DNA of 64,000 nucleotides from Ilyomonas sp963847085 (GTDB taxonomy: Bacteria; Bacteroidota; Bacteroidia; Chitinophagales; Chitinophagaceae), in the NCBI GenBank assembly GCA_963847085.1, contig CAWJYO010000011.1:310001-374000 (forward strand), in the 5' to 3' direction. This document shows, in pieces, positions 41,455 through 51,838 of the stretch (position 1 is its first letter; each line of letters starts with the position of its first letter). A program made the position numbers and the translations under genes. The notes below the pieces were generated by a model. That model searched no databases and was not told where the DNA came from. It worked only from the letters and a program-made list of their open reading frames with translations.

Positions 41455-41466
41455 TACCTTTGTTCC
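41455..41466 (+). promoter_or_regulatory. -7 box abutting the helicase start codon
   Basis: TACCTTTG (41455-41462) is followed by four bases and then ATG, so the transcript would be leaderless or nearly so. No good -33 box was seen. Confidence 0.45.
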
Positions 41467-43797
41467 ATGCAAAATGTAGATGATTTATTGAAGGGATTGA
41501 ACGAGCCGCAAAAGGAAGCGGTAACACACGTAAACGGCCCATGATGATTGTTGCCGGCGCAGGCAGCGGAAAAACAAAAGTGCTTACTACTCGCATTGCC
41601 TGGCTAATGGGAAACATGGTGTAGATGCGTTTAATATACTTGCGCTCACCTTCACCAACAAAGCGGCGGCAGAGATGAAGGAACGATTGGTAAGATGCTT
41701 GGCAGCAATGAAGCACGCAACTTGTACATCGGCACGTTTCATAGTGTGTTTGCACGAATTTTACGAAGCGAAGCGGATAGAATTGGTTACCCAAGAAGCT
41801 TTACTATTTATGATACCGATGATAGCGTTCGGTGTTGAAAACAGTAATTAATGAATTGAATTTAGACGATAAACATTACAAGCCAAACACAGTGCACAAC
41901 CGCATTTCAGCCGCCAAGAATGCATTGGTTGGTCCGACTGAATATGCAACCGATTATTATTTACAGCAGGAAGATGCACGTTCCAACCGCCCTGCCATTG
42001 CTCAAATTTATAAGGCTTATGCAGCGCGTTGTTTTAAAAACGGCGCAATGGATTTTGATGATTTGTTGCTGAAGATGTATGAACTGTTGAACACCGTTCC
42101 CGAAGTGCTGTACAAATACCAGAACAAGTTTAAATACATTTTGATTGATGAGTACCAGGATACCAATCCAGTGCAATACCAGATCATTAAACTGTTAGCT
42201 GCCATGCACGAAAACATTTGCGTGGTAGGTGATGATGCGCAAAGCATTTATAGTTTTCGCGGTGCTACGATTGAAAATATTTTGCAGTTTCAGAAAGATT
42301 ATGATGATGTAAAAGTGGTAAAGCTGGAACAGAATTATCGCAGCACCCAAAGCATTTTGAATGTGGCCAATGAAGTGATTAAAAACAACAAAGGCCAGAT
42401 TCCAAAAGAGTTGTGGACAGATAATGAAACGGGCGAAAAAATAAAGCTGGTGCGCACCATGACCGATAATGATGAAGGTAAGTTTGTTGCCGATAGCATT
42501 CAGGAACAACACTTACGCAATCACTATCGCAACGCCGATTTTGCTATACTCTATCGCACCAACGCACAAAGCCGCGCCTTTGAAGAAAGCTTGCGCCGCA
42601 TGGGCATTCCATATCGTATTTATGGAGGTATTTCGTTTTACCAGCGAAAAGAAATTAAAGATTTTTTAGCTTACTTGAGAATTATCGTCAATACAAAAGA
42701 CGAAGAAGCTTTAAAGCGGATTATCAATTATCCGGTACGTGGCATCGGCAAAACAACGGTTGAGAAAGCTGTAATTTATGCCAATGAAAAAAACATTTCG
42801 ATGTTTGAAGCATTACAGCAGGCGTATGCTTTTGTAAAAGGCAATACACTGGAAGTCATTCAAAACTTCGTTACCATGATTCTGTATTTTCAAAGTTTAT
42901 TGATGTCGAATGATGCTTACACTGTTGCGCTGCAAATTGGCAAGCACACCGGCATTGTAAAAGAATTGTTCAATGATAAAACGACTGAAGGACTTGCGAG
43001 GTACGAGAACATTCAGGAGTTGTTGAACTCAATTAAAGAATGGACGGAAAGCCCGGCCAATGAAGAAGGTGAAGTGGGTGATAAAGGTTTGGGTGCTTAT
43101 CTGCAACAAATTACTCTGCTTACCGATGGTGATGAAGACAAAGACATGAACGCCGATGTAGTAAAGCTAATGACCATACACGCTGCTAAAGGATTGGAGT
43201 TTCGGTTGCGTTTTTGTTGGCGGCATTGAAGAAACCCTTTTCCCAAGTGCTATGAGCATTAATACCCGCGAAGAACTGGAAGAAGAGCGGCGTTTATTTT
43301 ATGTTGCCGTAACACGTGCCAAAGACAGGTTATGGCTCACCTATGCCAATGCACGCTACCGTTTTGGAAACCTTGTGCAAAATGAACCAAGCCGCTTTTT
43401 AGATGAAATGCCCGAACCTTTTTTAGATAGAACTTTTGCAGGCGGTGGCGCGCGCAACAGCAGCGGCGCAGGCAGCATGGGCACTGCATTCCAGCGAATG
43501 CATCGCGGTTTTACACCATCCAGCGCAAATCAGCAACCATTAGGCAATAGTAAACCTTCTTATTTAACACCTGCACCCAAGCAACAAACCGTAAATCATG
43601 TTCCCTCACCAAATTTTGTGGCGAGCGATACAAGCGGCTTGCAGGCAGGGCAAAAAGTGGAGCATCAAAAGTTTGGTTTTGGTGAAGTAATTAAGATTGA
43701 AGGCAGCGCACACAACCCGGTGGCTACCGTTAAATTTGAACACAATGGTGAAAAGAAAATTATGCTGAATTATGCGAAGCTGCGGATAGTAGAGTGA
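41467..43797 (+). pseudogene. pcrA: UvrD/PcrA-type DNA helicase (at least five frameshifts)
   Basis: Superfamily 1A 3'-5' helicase acting in repair and replication restart. Pieces: 41467-41538 (MQNVDDLLKGLNEPQKEAVT, the Q motif); then GAGSGKTKVLTTRIAW (Walker A); then NILALTFTNKAAAEMKERL (motif Ia); then NLYIGTFHSVFARILRSEAD; then 41832-43229 with YILIDEYQDTNPVQYQI (Walker B), VVGDDAQSIYSFRGA, KLEQNYRSTQ and LMTIHAAKGLEF. The last piece, from about 43206 to 43797, has VFVGGIEETLFPS, RRLFYVAVTRAKDRL and a C-terminal GQKVEHQKFGFGEV domain. The shifts near 41540, 41615, 41690 and 41828 each look like one lost base; the one near 43200 looks like one extra base. All motifs survive, so I favour sequence error over true loss of an often essential gene. 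Confidence 0.85.
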
Positions 43798-43903
43798 ATT
43801 TGTTTTTATCGCTTTTTATAAGCTGCTTCTTACATTTCGCATAAGCAGCTTTTCTTTTGTCTTATTGTTTCTTTTCTCTTGAACCTTGTTTCTTTTCTTC
43901 TTC

Positions 43904-43911
43904 TATCTTTG
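43904..43911 (+). promoter_or_regulatory. -7 box for gnd
   Basis: TATCTTTG matches TAnnTTTG, 24 bases before the gnd ATG. The -33 region is only a loose CTTG. Confidence 0.4.
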
Positions 43912-43935
43912 TCAAACTAAAAACTTTTACCAACT

Positions 43936-45382
43936 ATGGAAAACAATGTTCAGTACGATTTCGGTATGATTGGATTAGGAGTAATGGGCAGCAATCTGCT
44001 GTTAAACATGGCAGGTCATAACTTTCATGTTATTGGTTTTGACCGTGACGTTCAAAAAGGCGAAGCCCTGGAAGATAACGCCGACGATAAAGATAAAGTT
44101 CGCGGCGTTAGCACGTTGGAAGCAATGGTAAACGGTTTGAAAAAACCTCGCAAAATGATGATGCTCGTACCTGCAGGCAAGCCGGTAGATGATGTAATTG
44201 AAAGCCTTCTCCCCTTATTGGATAAAGGCGATGTGGTGATAGACGGTGGCAACTCGCATTATATTGATACTTTAAAACGTTTAAAATACCTCGAACCGAA
44301 AGGCATTAATTTCATGGGCATGGGTGTATCGGGCGGCGAGCATGGTGCACGTACCGGCCCGAGTATGATGCCCGGCGGAAATGTAGAAGCCTGGAATAAT
44401 ATAAAACCTATATTAGAAGCTGTTGCCGCAAAAGTAAATGGCGAACCTTGCGTGGCTTACATGGGTAAAGATGCGGCTGGCCACTATGTGAAAATGGTGC
44501 ACAACGGAATTGAATATGCTTTTATGCAACTCATCAGTGAAGTGTATGATTTATTGAAACGTGGACTGGGTTTGAATAACGATGAACTGCACGATGTGTT
44601 TGAAAAATGGAACGATGGCGAATTACAATCGTATCTTATTGAAATCACAAGAGATATTTTCTTGCAAAAAGATGATCAAAACCAAAACTCAAACACACGC
44701 CTCGTTGATTTGATTTTGGACAAAGCAGGAAGCAAAGGCACGGGCAAATGGACTTCGCAGGATGCAATGGACTTACCAGTTGCCGTTCCTACCATTGATA
44801 TGGCAGTTTCTTTTCGTACCATTTCGGGTTATAAAGAAGAGCGAATACAGGCAGCCAAAATCTATAAGAATGAAGTAAACAAAGTTGACATTAATAAAGA
44901 TGAATTTATCAATCAGTTAGGCGACGCTTTGTATCTTTGGAATGATTATGTGCTATGCACAGGGCTTATCAATGTTATACGAAGCATCAACCGAACTGAA
45001 GATGGAGATTCCGTTACATGATGTGGTGAAAATATGGCGCGGCGGCTGCATCATTCGTTCCTTATTTTTGAATAACCTGTATGATGCATTTAAAAGCAAC
45101 AACGAATTGCCCAACATTTTATTAGACAAAGGCATCTCAGAAATTATCAAAAGCAAAGAGCAAAGCATTCGTGATGTTGTAAAAAAAGCAATTGACATCA
45201 ACATAGGAACCGGCGGTTTGGCAAGTGCTTTAGCTTATTTTGATGCTTACACAACTGAGAACATGGCAACCAATTTAATACAAGCGCAGCGCGACTTTTT
45301 CGGTGCACATACTTATCAAAGGATTGACAAGCCAGGAATTTTTCATACCGGCTGGGAAAGTGAAGAGAATAAATCTGTGTAA
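43936..45382 (+). CDS. gnd: 6-phosphogluconate dehydrogenase (one frameshift)
   Basis: Oxidative pentose phosphate pathway; decarboxylates 6-phosphogluconate to ribulose-5-phosphate with NADP+. The first frame (to 45021) has the nucleotide-binding GMIGLGVMGSNLLLNMAGHN and substrate motifs GVSGGEHGARTGPSMMPGG and VKMVHNGIEYAFMQ. The second frame (44942-45382) supplies the C-terminal helical domain, YAQGLSMLYEASTELKMEIP then IWRGGCIIRS, and ends with the GAHTYQRIDKPGIFHTGW tail. One extra base near 44937 (LGDALY then FGMIMCYAQG) separates them. The total of about 481 residues is normal. zwf follows. Confidence 0.94.
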
Positions 45383-45467
45383 AAACAAACAAGAGAATAC
45401 TTTTCCTTTTCATTAAGGATTTGTAAAACATTTATTATTCAATCAAAAACAAAAGCAATAAACTTCC

Positions 45468-45505
45468 ACCAGCTAAAAGCTCATAGTTCACTGCTCTAAG
45501 CTTGC
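45468..45505. repeat. AGCT-type tract between gnd and zwf
   Basis: CACCAGCTAAAAGCTCATAG then CTCTAAGCTTGCAGC: the same kind of AGCT words seen in the rrn spacers. Confidence 0.4.
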
Positions 45506-45524
45506 AGCAAACATTTACTTCATC

Positions 45525-47030
45525 ATGGCAAACAACAACAAACGCGCACCAGCTACCATACTATTTATTTTCGGCGGCAGTGGTGATCTTAACAACCGTA
45601 AGCTAACACCAGCTTTGTACAATTTATATTTAGACGGTTTTATGCCCGATAAGTTTGCCATTGCAGGCATAGGCAGAAGTCAGTACGATGATGCCAAGTA
45701 TAACGATCATCTTCTGCAGGGCATTAAAGATTTTTCACGCCGTAAAGATGATGGCAATGGCAAATGGCAGGAGTTTGCCAAGCACAATCATTACCTGCAA
45801 ATGGATGCTGAAAAAGATCAGCAGTTTGATAAGATTGAAGGCTTCATCAAACAAACACAGGAAAAGTGGGGTTTGCAACAAACCAACATTCTTTTTTACA
45901 TGGCAGTGGCCCCGCAATTAGTGCCCGACATTGCTAAAAAAATTGCTGACTTGCACCTGCCTTCCGACAGTACACGCATCATTGTTGAGAAACCATTTGG
46001 ACACGATTTGCAAAGCGCAAAAGAGTTGAATAAGCTGCTCAACAGCATGTTCGCCGAAGATCAGATTTATCGCATTGACCATTATCTTGGCAAAGAAACA
46101 GTGCAGAATATTCTGGCGCTTCGGTTTGCCAATGCGTTGCTGGAACCGTTGTGGAATAACCTGTACATTGACCATGTGCAAATTACGGCTGCCGAAACGG
46201 TTGGTGTAGAAGACCGCGGTGGTTATTATGAACAAAGCGGTGCGTTAAGAGATATGGTGCAAAACCATATTTTGCAGTTGATGTGTATGGTGGCAATGGA
46301 GCCGCCGGTTTCGTTTGATGCCAATGAAATTCGCAATAAAAAAGTAGATGTATTGAATGCCATCAGGCAAATGCAAAGAAGTGAAGCAAATGAAATGGCA
46401 GTGCGTGGCCAGTATGGCAGCGGATGGATGAAAGGCGAACAGGAAAAAGGCTATCGCGAAGAGAAAAATGTTGATCCGGCCTCAAACGTTGAAACCTTTG
46501 CTGCGGTGAAGTTTTATATTGATAACTGGCGCTGGCAAAATGTTCCTTTTTATGTAAGAACGGGAAAATATCTACATCAAAAAACAACGAACATCAATAT
46601 TGTTTTTAAACCCGCTCCGCATTACGCATTTCCTGAAGAAGCGGCTGAAACCTGGCGCCGAAACAGGCTTACGATCAACATTCAACCAGAGATGGACATA
46701 AGGTTACGTTTTCAAAGCAAACGTCCGGGTCAAAGTATGTTACTCACTCCGGTTGACATGGTGTTTAGCTATAACGAAGACAGCAGTGATCAGCCCGAAG
46801 CTTACGAAACGCTTTTGCTGGATGCAATGGAAGGCAATGCAACGCAGTTCTTACGGGCGGACCAGGTAGAAGCAAGCTGGAAAGCTGTAATGCCCATTAT
46901 TGAAGCCTGGGGAACCCGCGCTCCTACTTCGTTTCCCAATTATTCACCCGACAGTTGGGGGCCTGAAGATGCAGAAGCTCTCATCGCCAGAGATGGCCGA
47001 ACATGGATCACTTCTCAATCAAAAAAATAG
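45525..47030 (+). CDS. zwf: glucose-6-phosphate dehydrogenase
   Basis: First step of the oxidative pentose phosphate pathway, making NADPH. It has 501 residues, normal length. It shows the nucleotide site TILFIFGGSGDLNNRKLTPA (a GGSGDL variant of GASGDL), EKPFGHDL, and the active site YRIDHYLGKETVQNILALRF. It follows gnd after 142 bases. A 6-phosphogluconolactonase gene, often third in such a cluster, is absent; a repeat copy starts directly after the stop codon. Confidence 0.96.
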   Translation: MANNNKRAPATILFIFGGSGDLNNRKLTPALYNLYLDGFMPDKFAIAGIGRSQYDDAKYNDHLLQGIKDFSRRKDDGNGKWQEFAKHNHYLQMDAEKDQQFDKIEGFIKQTQEKWGLQQTNILFYMAVAPQLVPDIAKKIADLHLPSDSTRIIVEKPFGHDLQSAKELNKLLNSMFAEDQIYRIDHYLGKETVQNILALRFANALLEPLWNNLYIDHVQITAAETVGVEDRGGYYEQSGALRDMVQNHILQLMCMVAMEPPVSFDANEIRNKKVDVLNAIRQMQRSEANEMAVRGQYGSGWMKGEQEKGYREEKNVDPASNVETFAAVKFYIDNWRWQNVPFYVRTGKYLHQKTTNINIVFKPAPHYAFPEEAAETWRRNRLTINIQPEMDIRLRFQSKRPGQSMLLTPVDMVFSYNEDSSDQPEAYETLLLDAMEGNATQFLRADQVEASWKAVMPIIEAWGTRAPTSFPNYSPDSWGPEDAEALIARDGRTWITSQSKK

Positions 47031-47123
47031 GCAAATACAAATACAGTTTTATGTACCGGGCTTTTGTATCTCCGATGTATCTTCTCTTGCGTCGCACTCT
47101 TGTACGCCTTGAAAATAATTGAG
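47031..47123 (+). repeat. repeat family 2, copy 2
   Basis: It starts at the base after the zwf stop: ATACAGTTTTATG, then a short hairpin region, TCCGATG, the TTGCGTCGCACTCTTGTACG core and AATAATTGAGC. It is parallel to copy 1 at 3538-3629. Confidence 0.75.
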
Positions 47124-47205
47124 CTTTTGGACGAGTGCTAATTTTAATCGCTAAGTCGCAGAAACACTAAGAAAATGGGCAAAAACAAAGTATGTGTCTT
47201 CGCTT

Positions 47206-47242
47206 AAAAAGTTCCGAACCTTTAGAAGGTTCGGAACTTTTT
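47206..47242. terminator. bidirectional terminator hairpin between zwf and treZ
   Basis: A perfect 15-bp stem (AAAAAGTTCCGAACC / GGTTCGGAACTTTTT) with a 7-base loop. A- and T-runs on both sides suit termination of the convergent zwf and treZ transcripts. Confidence 0.8.
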
Positions 47243-47285
47243 AGAAGAAAACCAAACTTCCTGTCTTCGCGGTTAAAAACCATAT

Positions 47286-49112
47286 TTACATCGAATACAC
47301 AACAACACTAAAGGGCCGCAGCATCAGCGTTTCAGAACCTATTGTTTCAGGTTGGGGCGCAGCTTCTTCATCCCACATCCGCTCTTTTTCTTTCGAATCC
47401 AAAATTTTCTTCCATTGCTTTGTATAAGGCGGCAATTGATACGCAATTTCTTTATCACTCAAATTCAAACAACAAAACAAATGCTCTCTGCCATCATCGC
47501 TTTGCCGGTGTATGATCAAACCTTGTTCACTCAATGGAAAGGCTTTAATGTTTGATTTATTAAAATTGTGAAGTATTCTGTTGGTATGTCTTAGTTCAAT
47601 CAAATGCTTATTCCATTCGAGCATTATTTTGTATTTGCCTTCCTTTCGTTTGTGCCATTGCAATTTGCAATCATTGAAAGTTTCATCTGCCGCAGGATCG
47701 GGAAAATGTTCGTCTTCTTTCAAACCAAATTTCGCGAATTCATTTCTCCGTCCTTCCTGCACTGCTTTTACAGCACTTTTATCATGATGACTCACGAAGA
47801 AATAAAACGGTGTGTCTTCACCATACTCTTCGCCCATAAACAACATCGGTATATAAGGTGATAACATTAGTGCGGCAGCAGCTAATTTTTGTTTTTCAAA
47901 ACTCACCAACATACTTAACCGCTCACCTTTGATGCGGTTGCCAACCTGGTCGTGGTTCATGTTGAACACAACAAAATTATAACCTGGTACACCCGCTGAT
48001 GAAGTGCCATGTGTACGTTTGCGAAACTCTACCCACTCACCACTATGCACAAACCCATCAGTGTATGCCTTTGCTAATTGTTCCATCGTTTTGTAATCGG
48101 CATAACGATCTTGTCCGGCAGGATCGAGCAGCACATATAAAATGTGGTGAAAGTCGTCTAACCACTGCGCGTCGAAGCCCATTCCACCGCTATCAGGATG
48201 CTTAGTTACACGCGGACTGTTATGATCGCTTTCAGCAGTTAGATACAATCTTCTGCCGATTTTTTGTTCCAGCAATTTTACTTTTTGATGAATGATTTGC
48301 CAGATGTTATTGGCATTTCTATCATACATTTCATGCACAGCGTCTAAGCGCAAACCATCAATGTGATAATGCTCAAACCAAAATACAATATTCTCTGAAA
48401 CATACTCTTTTACACCATCGCTGTAGTCTCCATCATAATTAATAGCAGTGCCCCAGGGAGCTTTGTATTTATCGGTAAAATAAGGAGCATACTCTGCAAA
48501 GTTGTTTCCTTCTGGACCAATGTGATTGTACACTACATCGAGGAAAACAGCAATACCTTTTTGATGGCAGGCATCCACAAGTTTTTTCAATCCTTCCGGG
48601 CCTCCATAAGAATGCTGAACCGCATACGGAAACGCACCATCATAACCCCAATTTCTATTGCCTGAAAACTGTGAAACCGGCATCAGTTCAATGGCATTAA
48701 TTCCGGTTTGTTTTACATCATCTAACATAGGAATGATGGCTTCAAACGTACCTTCTTTGGTAAATGTGCCCACATGAATTTCATACAAAACCAAATCTTC
48801 CAATGGAACGCCTTTCCAGCTATCATCATTCCACTCAAATGCAGCATGGTCAACTATTTCAGAGGGTCCTAACGTATCTCCAGGTTGGTAATGGGAAGCC
48901 ACATCAGCCAAGTCTTTTTCATCGTTGGGACGAAAATAATATTTCCAGCCAGGCTTTGCATCTTTCACTTCAGCAGTGAAATATCCTTTCACATCTTTCG
49001 TCATTTCTATCTTTCTGTCTTGGGGCGAAATAATGTGCAAAAACATGGTGTCTTTCAAAGGCGCCCAAACGGCAAAACGGGTCGTATGGTTTGCATAAAA
49101 AACTCCCGGCAT
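47286..49112 (-). CDS. treZ: malto-oligosyltrehalose trehalohydrolase
   Basis: GH13 enzyme that releases trehalose from maltooligosyl-trehalose. It has 608 residues from the ATG at 49112 (MPGVFYANHTTRFAVWAPLK); the longer frame reads through repeat locus D. It has an N-terminal CBM48-like domain (residues 1-90), then the barrel: YEIHVGTFTKEGTFEAI, FLDVVYNHIGPEG, GLRLDAVHEM (nucleophile Asp), LTAESDHNSPR (acid Glu) and FNMNHDQVGNR. TreY, the partner that makes the substrate, is not in the window. A GH13 branching enzyme is the main alternative, but the ESDHNSPR and NHDQVGNR motifs favour TreZ. Confidence 0.9.
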   Translation of the reverse strand: MPGVFYANHTTRFAVWAPLKDTMFLHIISPQDRKIEMTKDVKGYFTAEVKDAKPGWKYYFRPNDEKDLADVASHYQPGDTLGPSEIVDHAAFEWNDDSWKGVPLEDLVLYEIHVGTFTKEGTFEAIIPMLDDVKQTGINAIELMPVSQFSGNRNWGYDGAFPYAVQHSYGGPEGLKKLVDACHQKGIAVFLDVVYNHIGPEGNNFAEYAPYFTDKYKAPWGTAINYDGDYSDGVKEYVSENIVFWFEHYHIDGLRLDAVHEMYDRNANNIWQIIHQKVKLLEQKIGRRLYLTAESDHNSPRVTKHPDSGGMGFDAQWLDDFHHILYVLLDPAGQDRYADYKTMEQLAKAYTDGFVHSGEWVEFRKRTHGTSSAGVPGYNFVVFNMNHDQVGNRIKGERLSMLVSFEKQKLAAAALMLSPYIPMLFMGEEYGEDTPFYFFVSHHDKSAVKAVQEGRRNEFAKFGLKEDEHFPDPAADETFNDCKLQWHKRKEGKYKIMLEWNKHLIELRHTNRILHNFNKSNIKAFPLSEQGLIIHRQSDDGREHLFCCLNLSDKEIAYQLPPYTKQWKKILDSKEKERMWDEEAAPQPETIGSETLMLRPFSVVVYSM

Positions 49113-49193
49113 AATGGTGTTTGTTTTTGTTGATATTTTGGGGGATGAAGAAAGTAAAAATAATACCAGAAAATTAGAAGAAGAATATTGCTC

Positions 49194-49330
49194 CGTCACT
49201 GCGAGGCACGAAGCGGTCTGTGTAATAAAACATACACTGTTCACAAAGAGTAATCACTCGTTATCAGTTGCACAATCACAAATAACATTCAAATGAGATT
49301 TACAGACTGCTTCGCTCCTCGCAGTGACGG
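49194..49330. repeat. paired inverted repeat family 1, locus D (degenerate)
   Basis: The arms at 49194-49222 and 49303-49330 carry GCGAGGCACGAAGCGGTC and the complement of GCGAGGAGCGAAGCAGTC. Unlike loci A-C the centre is mismatched, so this copy seems to be decaying. Confidence 0.8.
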
Positions 49331-49347
49331 TATGGATAAATGTATTA

Positions 49348-50983
49348 CTATTTGTTTTTGCCCATATTTTCCAAAAACAAATAATGGTCTCTATGCGGCT
49401 CGGTAATTTGTTTCGTAGCCACATCAATGTACATCAGATTGGCGGGTTTGTTTTTTTCAACTGGTTGCCAGGCTGGAACGCCCAAACCATTGGGATTTGC
49501 ATTCGTGATAAAATTGGCAAAAAAAGCCTGCATAATAGCTGATACTTCATAATCGTCCGGGCCCCAGTTGAACACGAGGTTGGTACCTAAATTTCCCAAC
49601 GCATATTCGATTTCTGCAGAATGCACTGCGCCAGTTGAAGGCGGAGGCGGAGGCGTTTTATGCCGCAGAACTATCCCTGATAATTCCGCCTGCCAACCCT
49701 GCCCTTGCATTGCCCATCTCAGAACGCATTTGCGGGCGCGGGCGTGCATACAAATACCTGAATACAGGCTGTTTGCTCGTTTGCGCCTGCATATCGCTCC
49801 AGCGCCAGGTGCTAAAGCCGATAAACAAATCGCTTGCGAGTTGCGTACCTACTGCAGGCACATCAGCTTCCGTATTGGCATGATAGTTCACCAGTATTTC
49901 ATTCGCTTTATCGCCAAACCTTTTTTGCACCGCTTTGGTATAATTTTCAACCGTTGGCGCGTCATTTCCCAACAGTCCCTGGTAACCTGATTCCATTGAA
50001 TTCCAGCCAACCAAAAGCGGCACTTGTGCTTGCTCGCCAGCCTTAAAAATATCAGCCGGTTGCTTAGGAAAGAAATAACCATCTACGGTTACAGGAAACC
50101 GCCCAAAACCTGCTTTAGCAGTGGCTTTCAGCACTTCTTCAGCAGGCAGGGAACGCATTTGGGCCAATGATTTTGCGCCAACACTATCGGCAAACTGAAC
50201 GCCTGATTTTTCACCATCGGCTAATGATGCAGTGGGTGTTAATCCTAACAAGGAGCCACTCTCTCCTATCGCTGCTCTGAACAAATTTTTTGATAACGGC
50301 GAAGCCATTTGTGCACTCACTGCAAACGAGCCTGCCGATTCGCCCGCTATGGTAATTTTTGCCGGATCGCCGCCAAAGGCAGCAATATTTTGTTGTACCC
50401 AAAGCAGCGCAGCATATTGGTCTAACAAGCCTTGATTTCCGGAAGCATGATGAGGCGATTCTTTGGTGAGTTCGGGATGAGAGAAGAAGCCAAACACGCC
50501 TAACCTGTAATTAATAGTAACTGCAACAATGCCACGTCTTGCCATGCTCTCACCATCATAGCGAGGCTCGGAGCCATCGCCGGCAACAAAGCCACCACCA
50601 TAAAAATAAACGAGCACTGGCAAGTGCTCATTGCCGGCTTTAGAAGGCGTCCAAACATTCAGGTATAAACAATCTTCGCTCATGCCATTCGAGCGGAAAT
50701 TCATATCGCCAAAAAGGGGCAACTGCATAGCTCGTGGACCAAACTTATCGGCCGCCCGAACGCCCGGCCAGTTTTGCACAGGCTGTGGTTCGCGCCAGCG
50801 CAAACTGCCCACCGGCGGCGCAGCATACGGAACGCCTTTAAACTCGCGGATGCCCGATATATTTACACCTTCCAGTGTACCATTGGTAATGGTTACACGC
50901 GGCGGAACAGAATCGTTATTTAATTGTGCAAAAGAAAAAAGATGAAACAGCAATGCAGTAGATAAAAGAAGAATGATTTTCAT
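49348..50983 (-). CDS. secreted type-B carboxylesterase (one frameshift)
   Basis: Alpha/beta-hydrolase of the carboxylesterase/cholinesterase family, exported to the periplasm. The start is the ATG at 50983 with signal peptide MKIILLLSTALLFHLFSFAQ. Motifs: GIREFKGVPYAAPPVGSLRW, SEDCLYLNVWTP, VLVYFYGGGFVAGDG (oxyanion hole) and ITIAGESAGSFAVS (nucleophile Ser). The frame breaks near 49665. The second frame continues with PPPPSTGAVHSAEIEYALGN (the catalytic His region) to EPHRDHYLFLENMGKNK. It ends 18 bases from repeat locus D. Confidence 0.88.
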
Positions 50984-51158
50984 GGAAAGATGATTAGAGA
51001 AACAAAGTAAAGAAAGGATGCGAAAACAAAGAGAATCAATTTTGAGACAAGGTAATGGACAGACTTTCAAAATCTCTTGTCAGCAATGAAAAAAGAACCC
51101 TTTTCAGGATAACCGTATCTTTCACTTATCTGACAAAAACAAAAACCAGACCTTCAAT

Positions 51159-51554
51159 ATGTTAACCAAAAATAACCAGCCGCAATTTGCTCCGCAGTTG
51201 TACATCAACAATGGCGTGAAAGACATTTCATTTTACGCTAACGCATTTGGCACAACAGAGAACCTTTGTTTTTATAATGATGATGATTCTATTCATGTTG
51301 CGGAACTTTCCATGGACGGCACTGTTTTTTATGTGCATGAAGTGATGCAGCCTACACAATTATCTCCGGATCAGGCAAATGGAACAACAACGTTAATCGC
51401 GCTTTTTGTTGATGATGTAAATGCTGTAATGCAACGGGCAATCGCTGCCGGTGCAGTTGAAATCAGCACGGCGCAAGACTATGATTACGGTTATCGGCAA
51501 GGAGAAATAAGGGACCCATTTGGGCATTACTGGATGATTCAAAAAAGAATTTAG
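51159..51554 (+). CDS. VOC (glyoxalase/PhnB-like) family protein
   Basis: 131 residues with the paired beta-alpha-beta-beta-beta modules of the vicinal oxygen chelate fold: APQLYINNGVKDISFYANAF, HVAELSMDGTVFYVHEV, ALFVDDVNAVMQRAIAAGAV and GYRQGEIRDPFGHYWMIQKR. The RDPFGHYW ending is typical of PhnB-like proteins. It could be an epimerase-, dioxygenase- or resistance-type VOC protein; the substrate is unknown. Single gene. Confidence 0.83.
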   Translation: MLTKNNQPQFAPQLYINNGVKDISFYANAFGTTENLCFYNDDDSIHVAELSMDGTVFYVHEVMQPTQLSPDQANGTTTLIALFVDDVNAVMQRAIAAGAVEISTAQDYDYGYRQGEIRDPFGHYWMIQKRI

Positions 51555-51680
51555 CAGTGTGCTTATTGCGCTTCTGATAGAACCGTCCAGCTTTTGTATA
51601 GAAAATCAGGGCTTCTGCCCGACAATAACTTGCTCTTTCGAAGAGGATTATAAAATGGAACAAATGCTTTTCAACACAAA

Positions 51681-51701
51681 GCGCAAGCATTTTGCTTGCG
51701 C
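51681..51701. repeat. GCGCAAGC hairpin
   Basis: A perfect 8-bp GCGCAAGC / GCTTGCGC stem with a 5-base loop, 127 bases after the VOC gene. It may be a terminator or a small palindromic repeat. Confidence 0.5.
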
Positions 51702-51792
51702 CGGAATAATTGAATCATTATCTACAAATCTTTACGATGAAACAAGTGGGGAGTAATGCTTTGCTGAACTCTTGATAAATAAACCAAAAACA

Positions 51793-51823
51793 AAATCTGT
51801 CAGGTTGTTGTAACCTGACAGAT
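51793..51823 (-). terminator. terminator hairpin of the lipoprotein gene
   Basis: A 13-bp stem (AATCTGTCAGGTT / AACCTGACAGATT, 5-base loop), followed on the minus strand by TTGTTTTTGG, 16 bases after the stop. The CTGTCAGGTT core also occurs near 26640-26661. Confidence 0.75.
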
Positions 51824-51838
51824 TATTTATATAGCTAC

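Noticed and set aside
49113..49244. N-terminal extension of TreZ
   Set aside because: It overlaps repeat locus D, and the family start is at MPGVFYANH.
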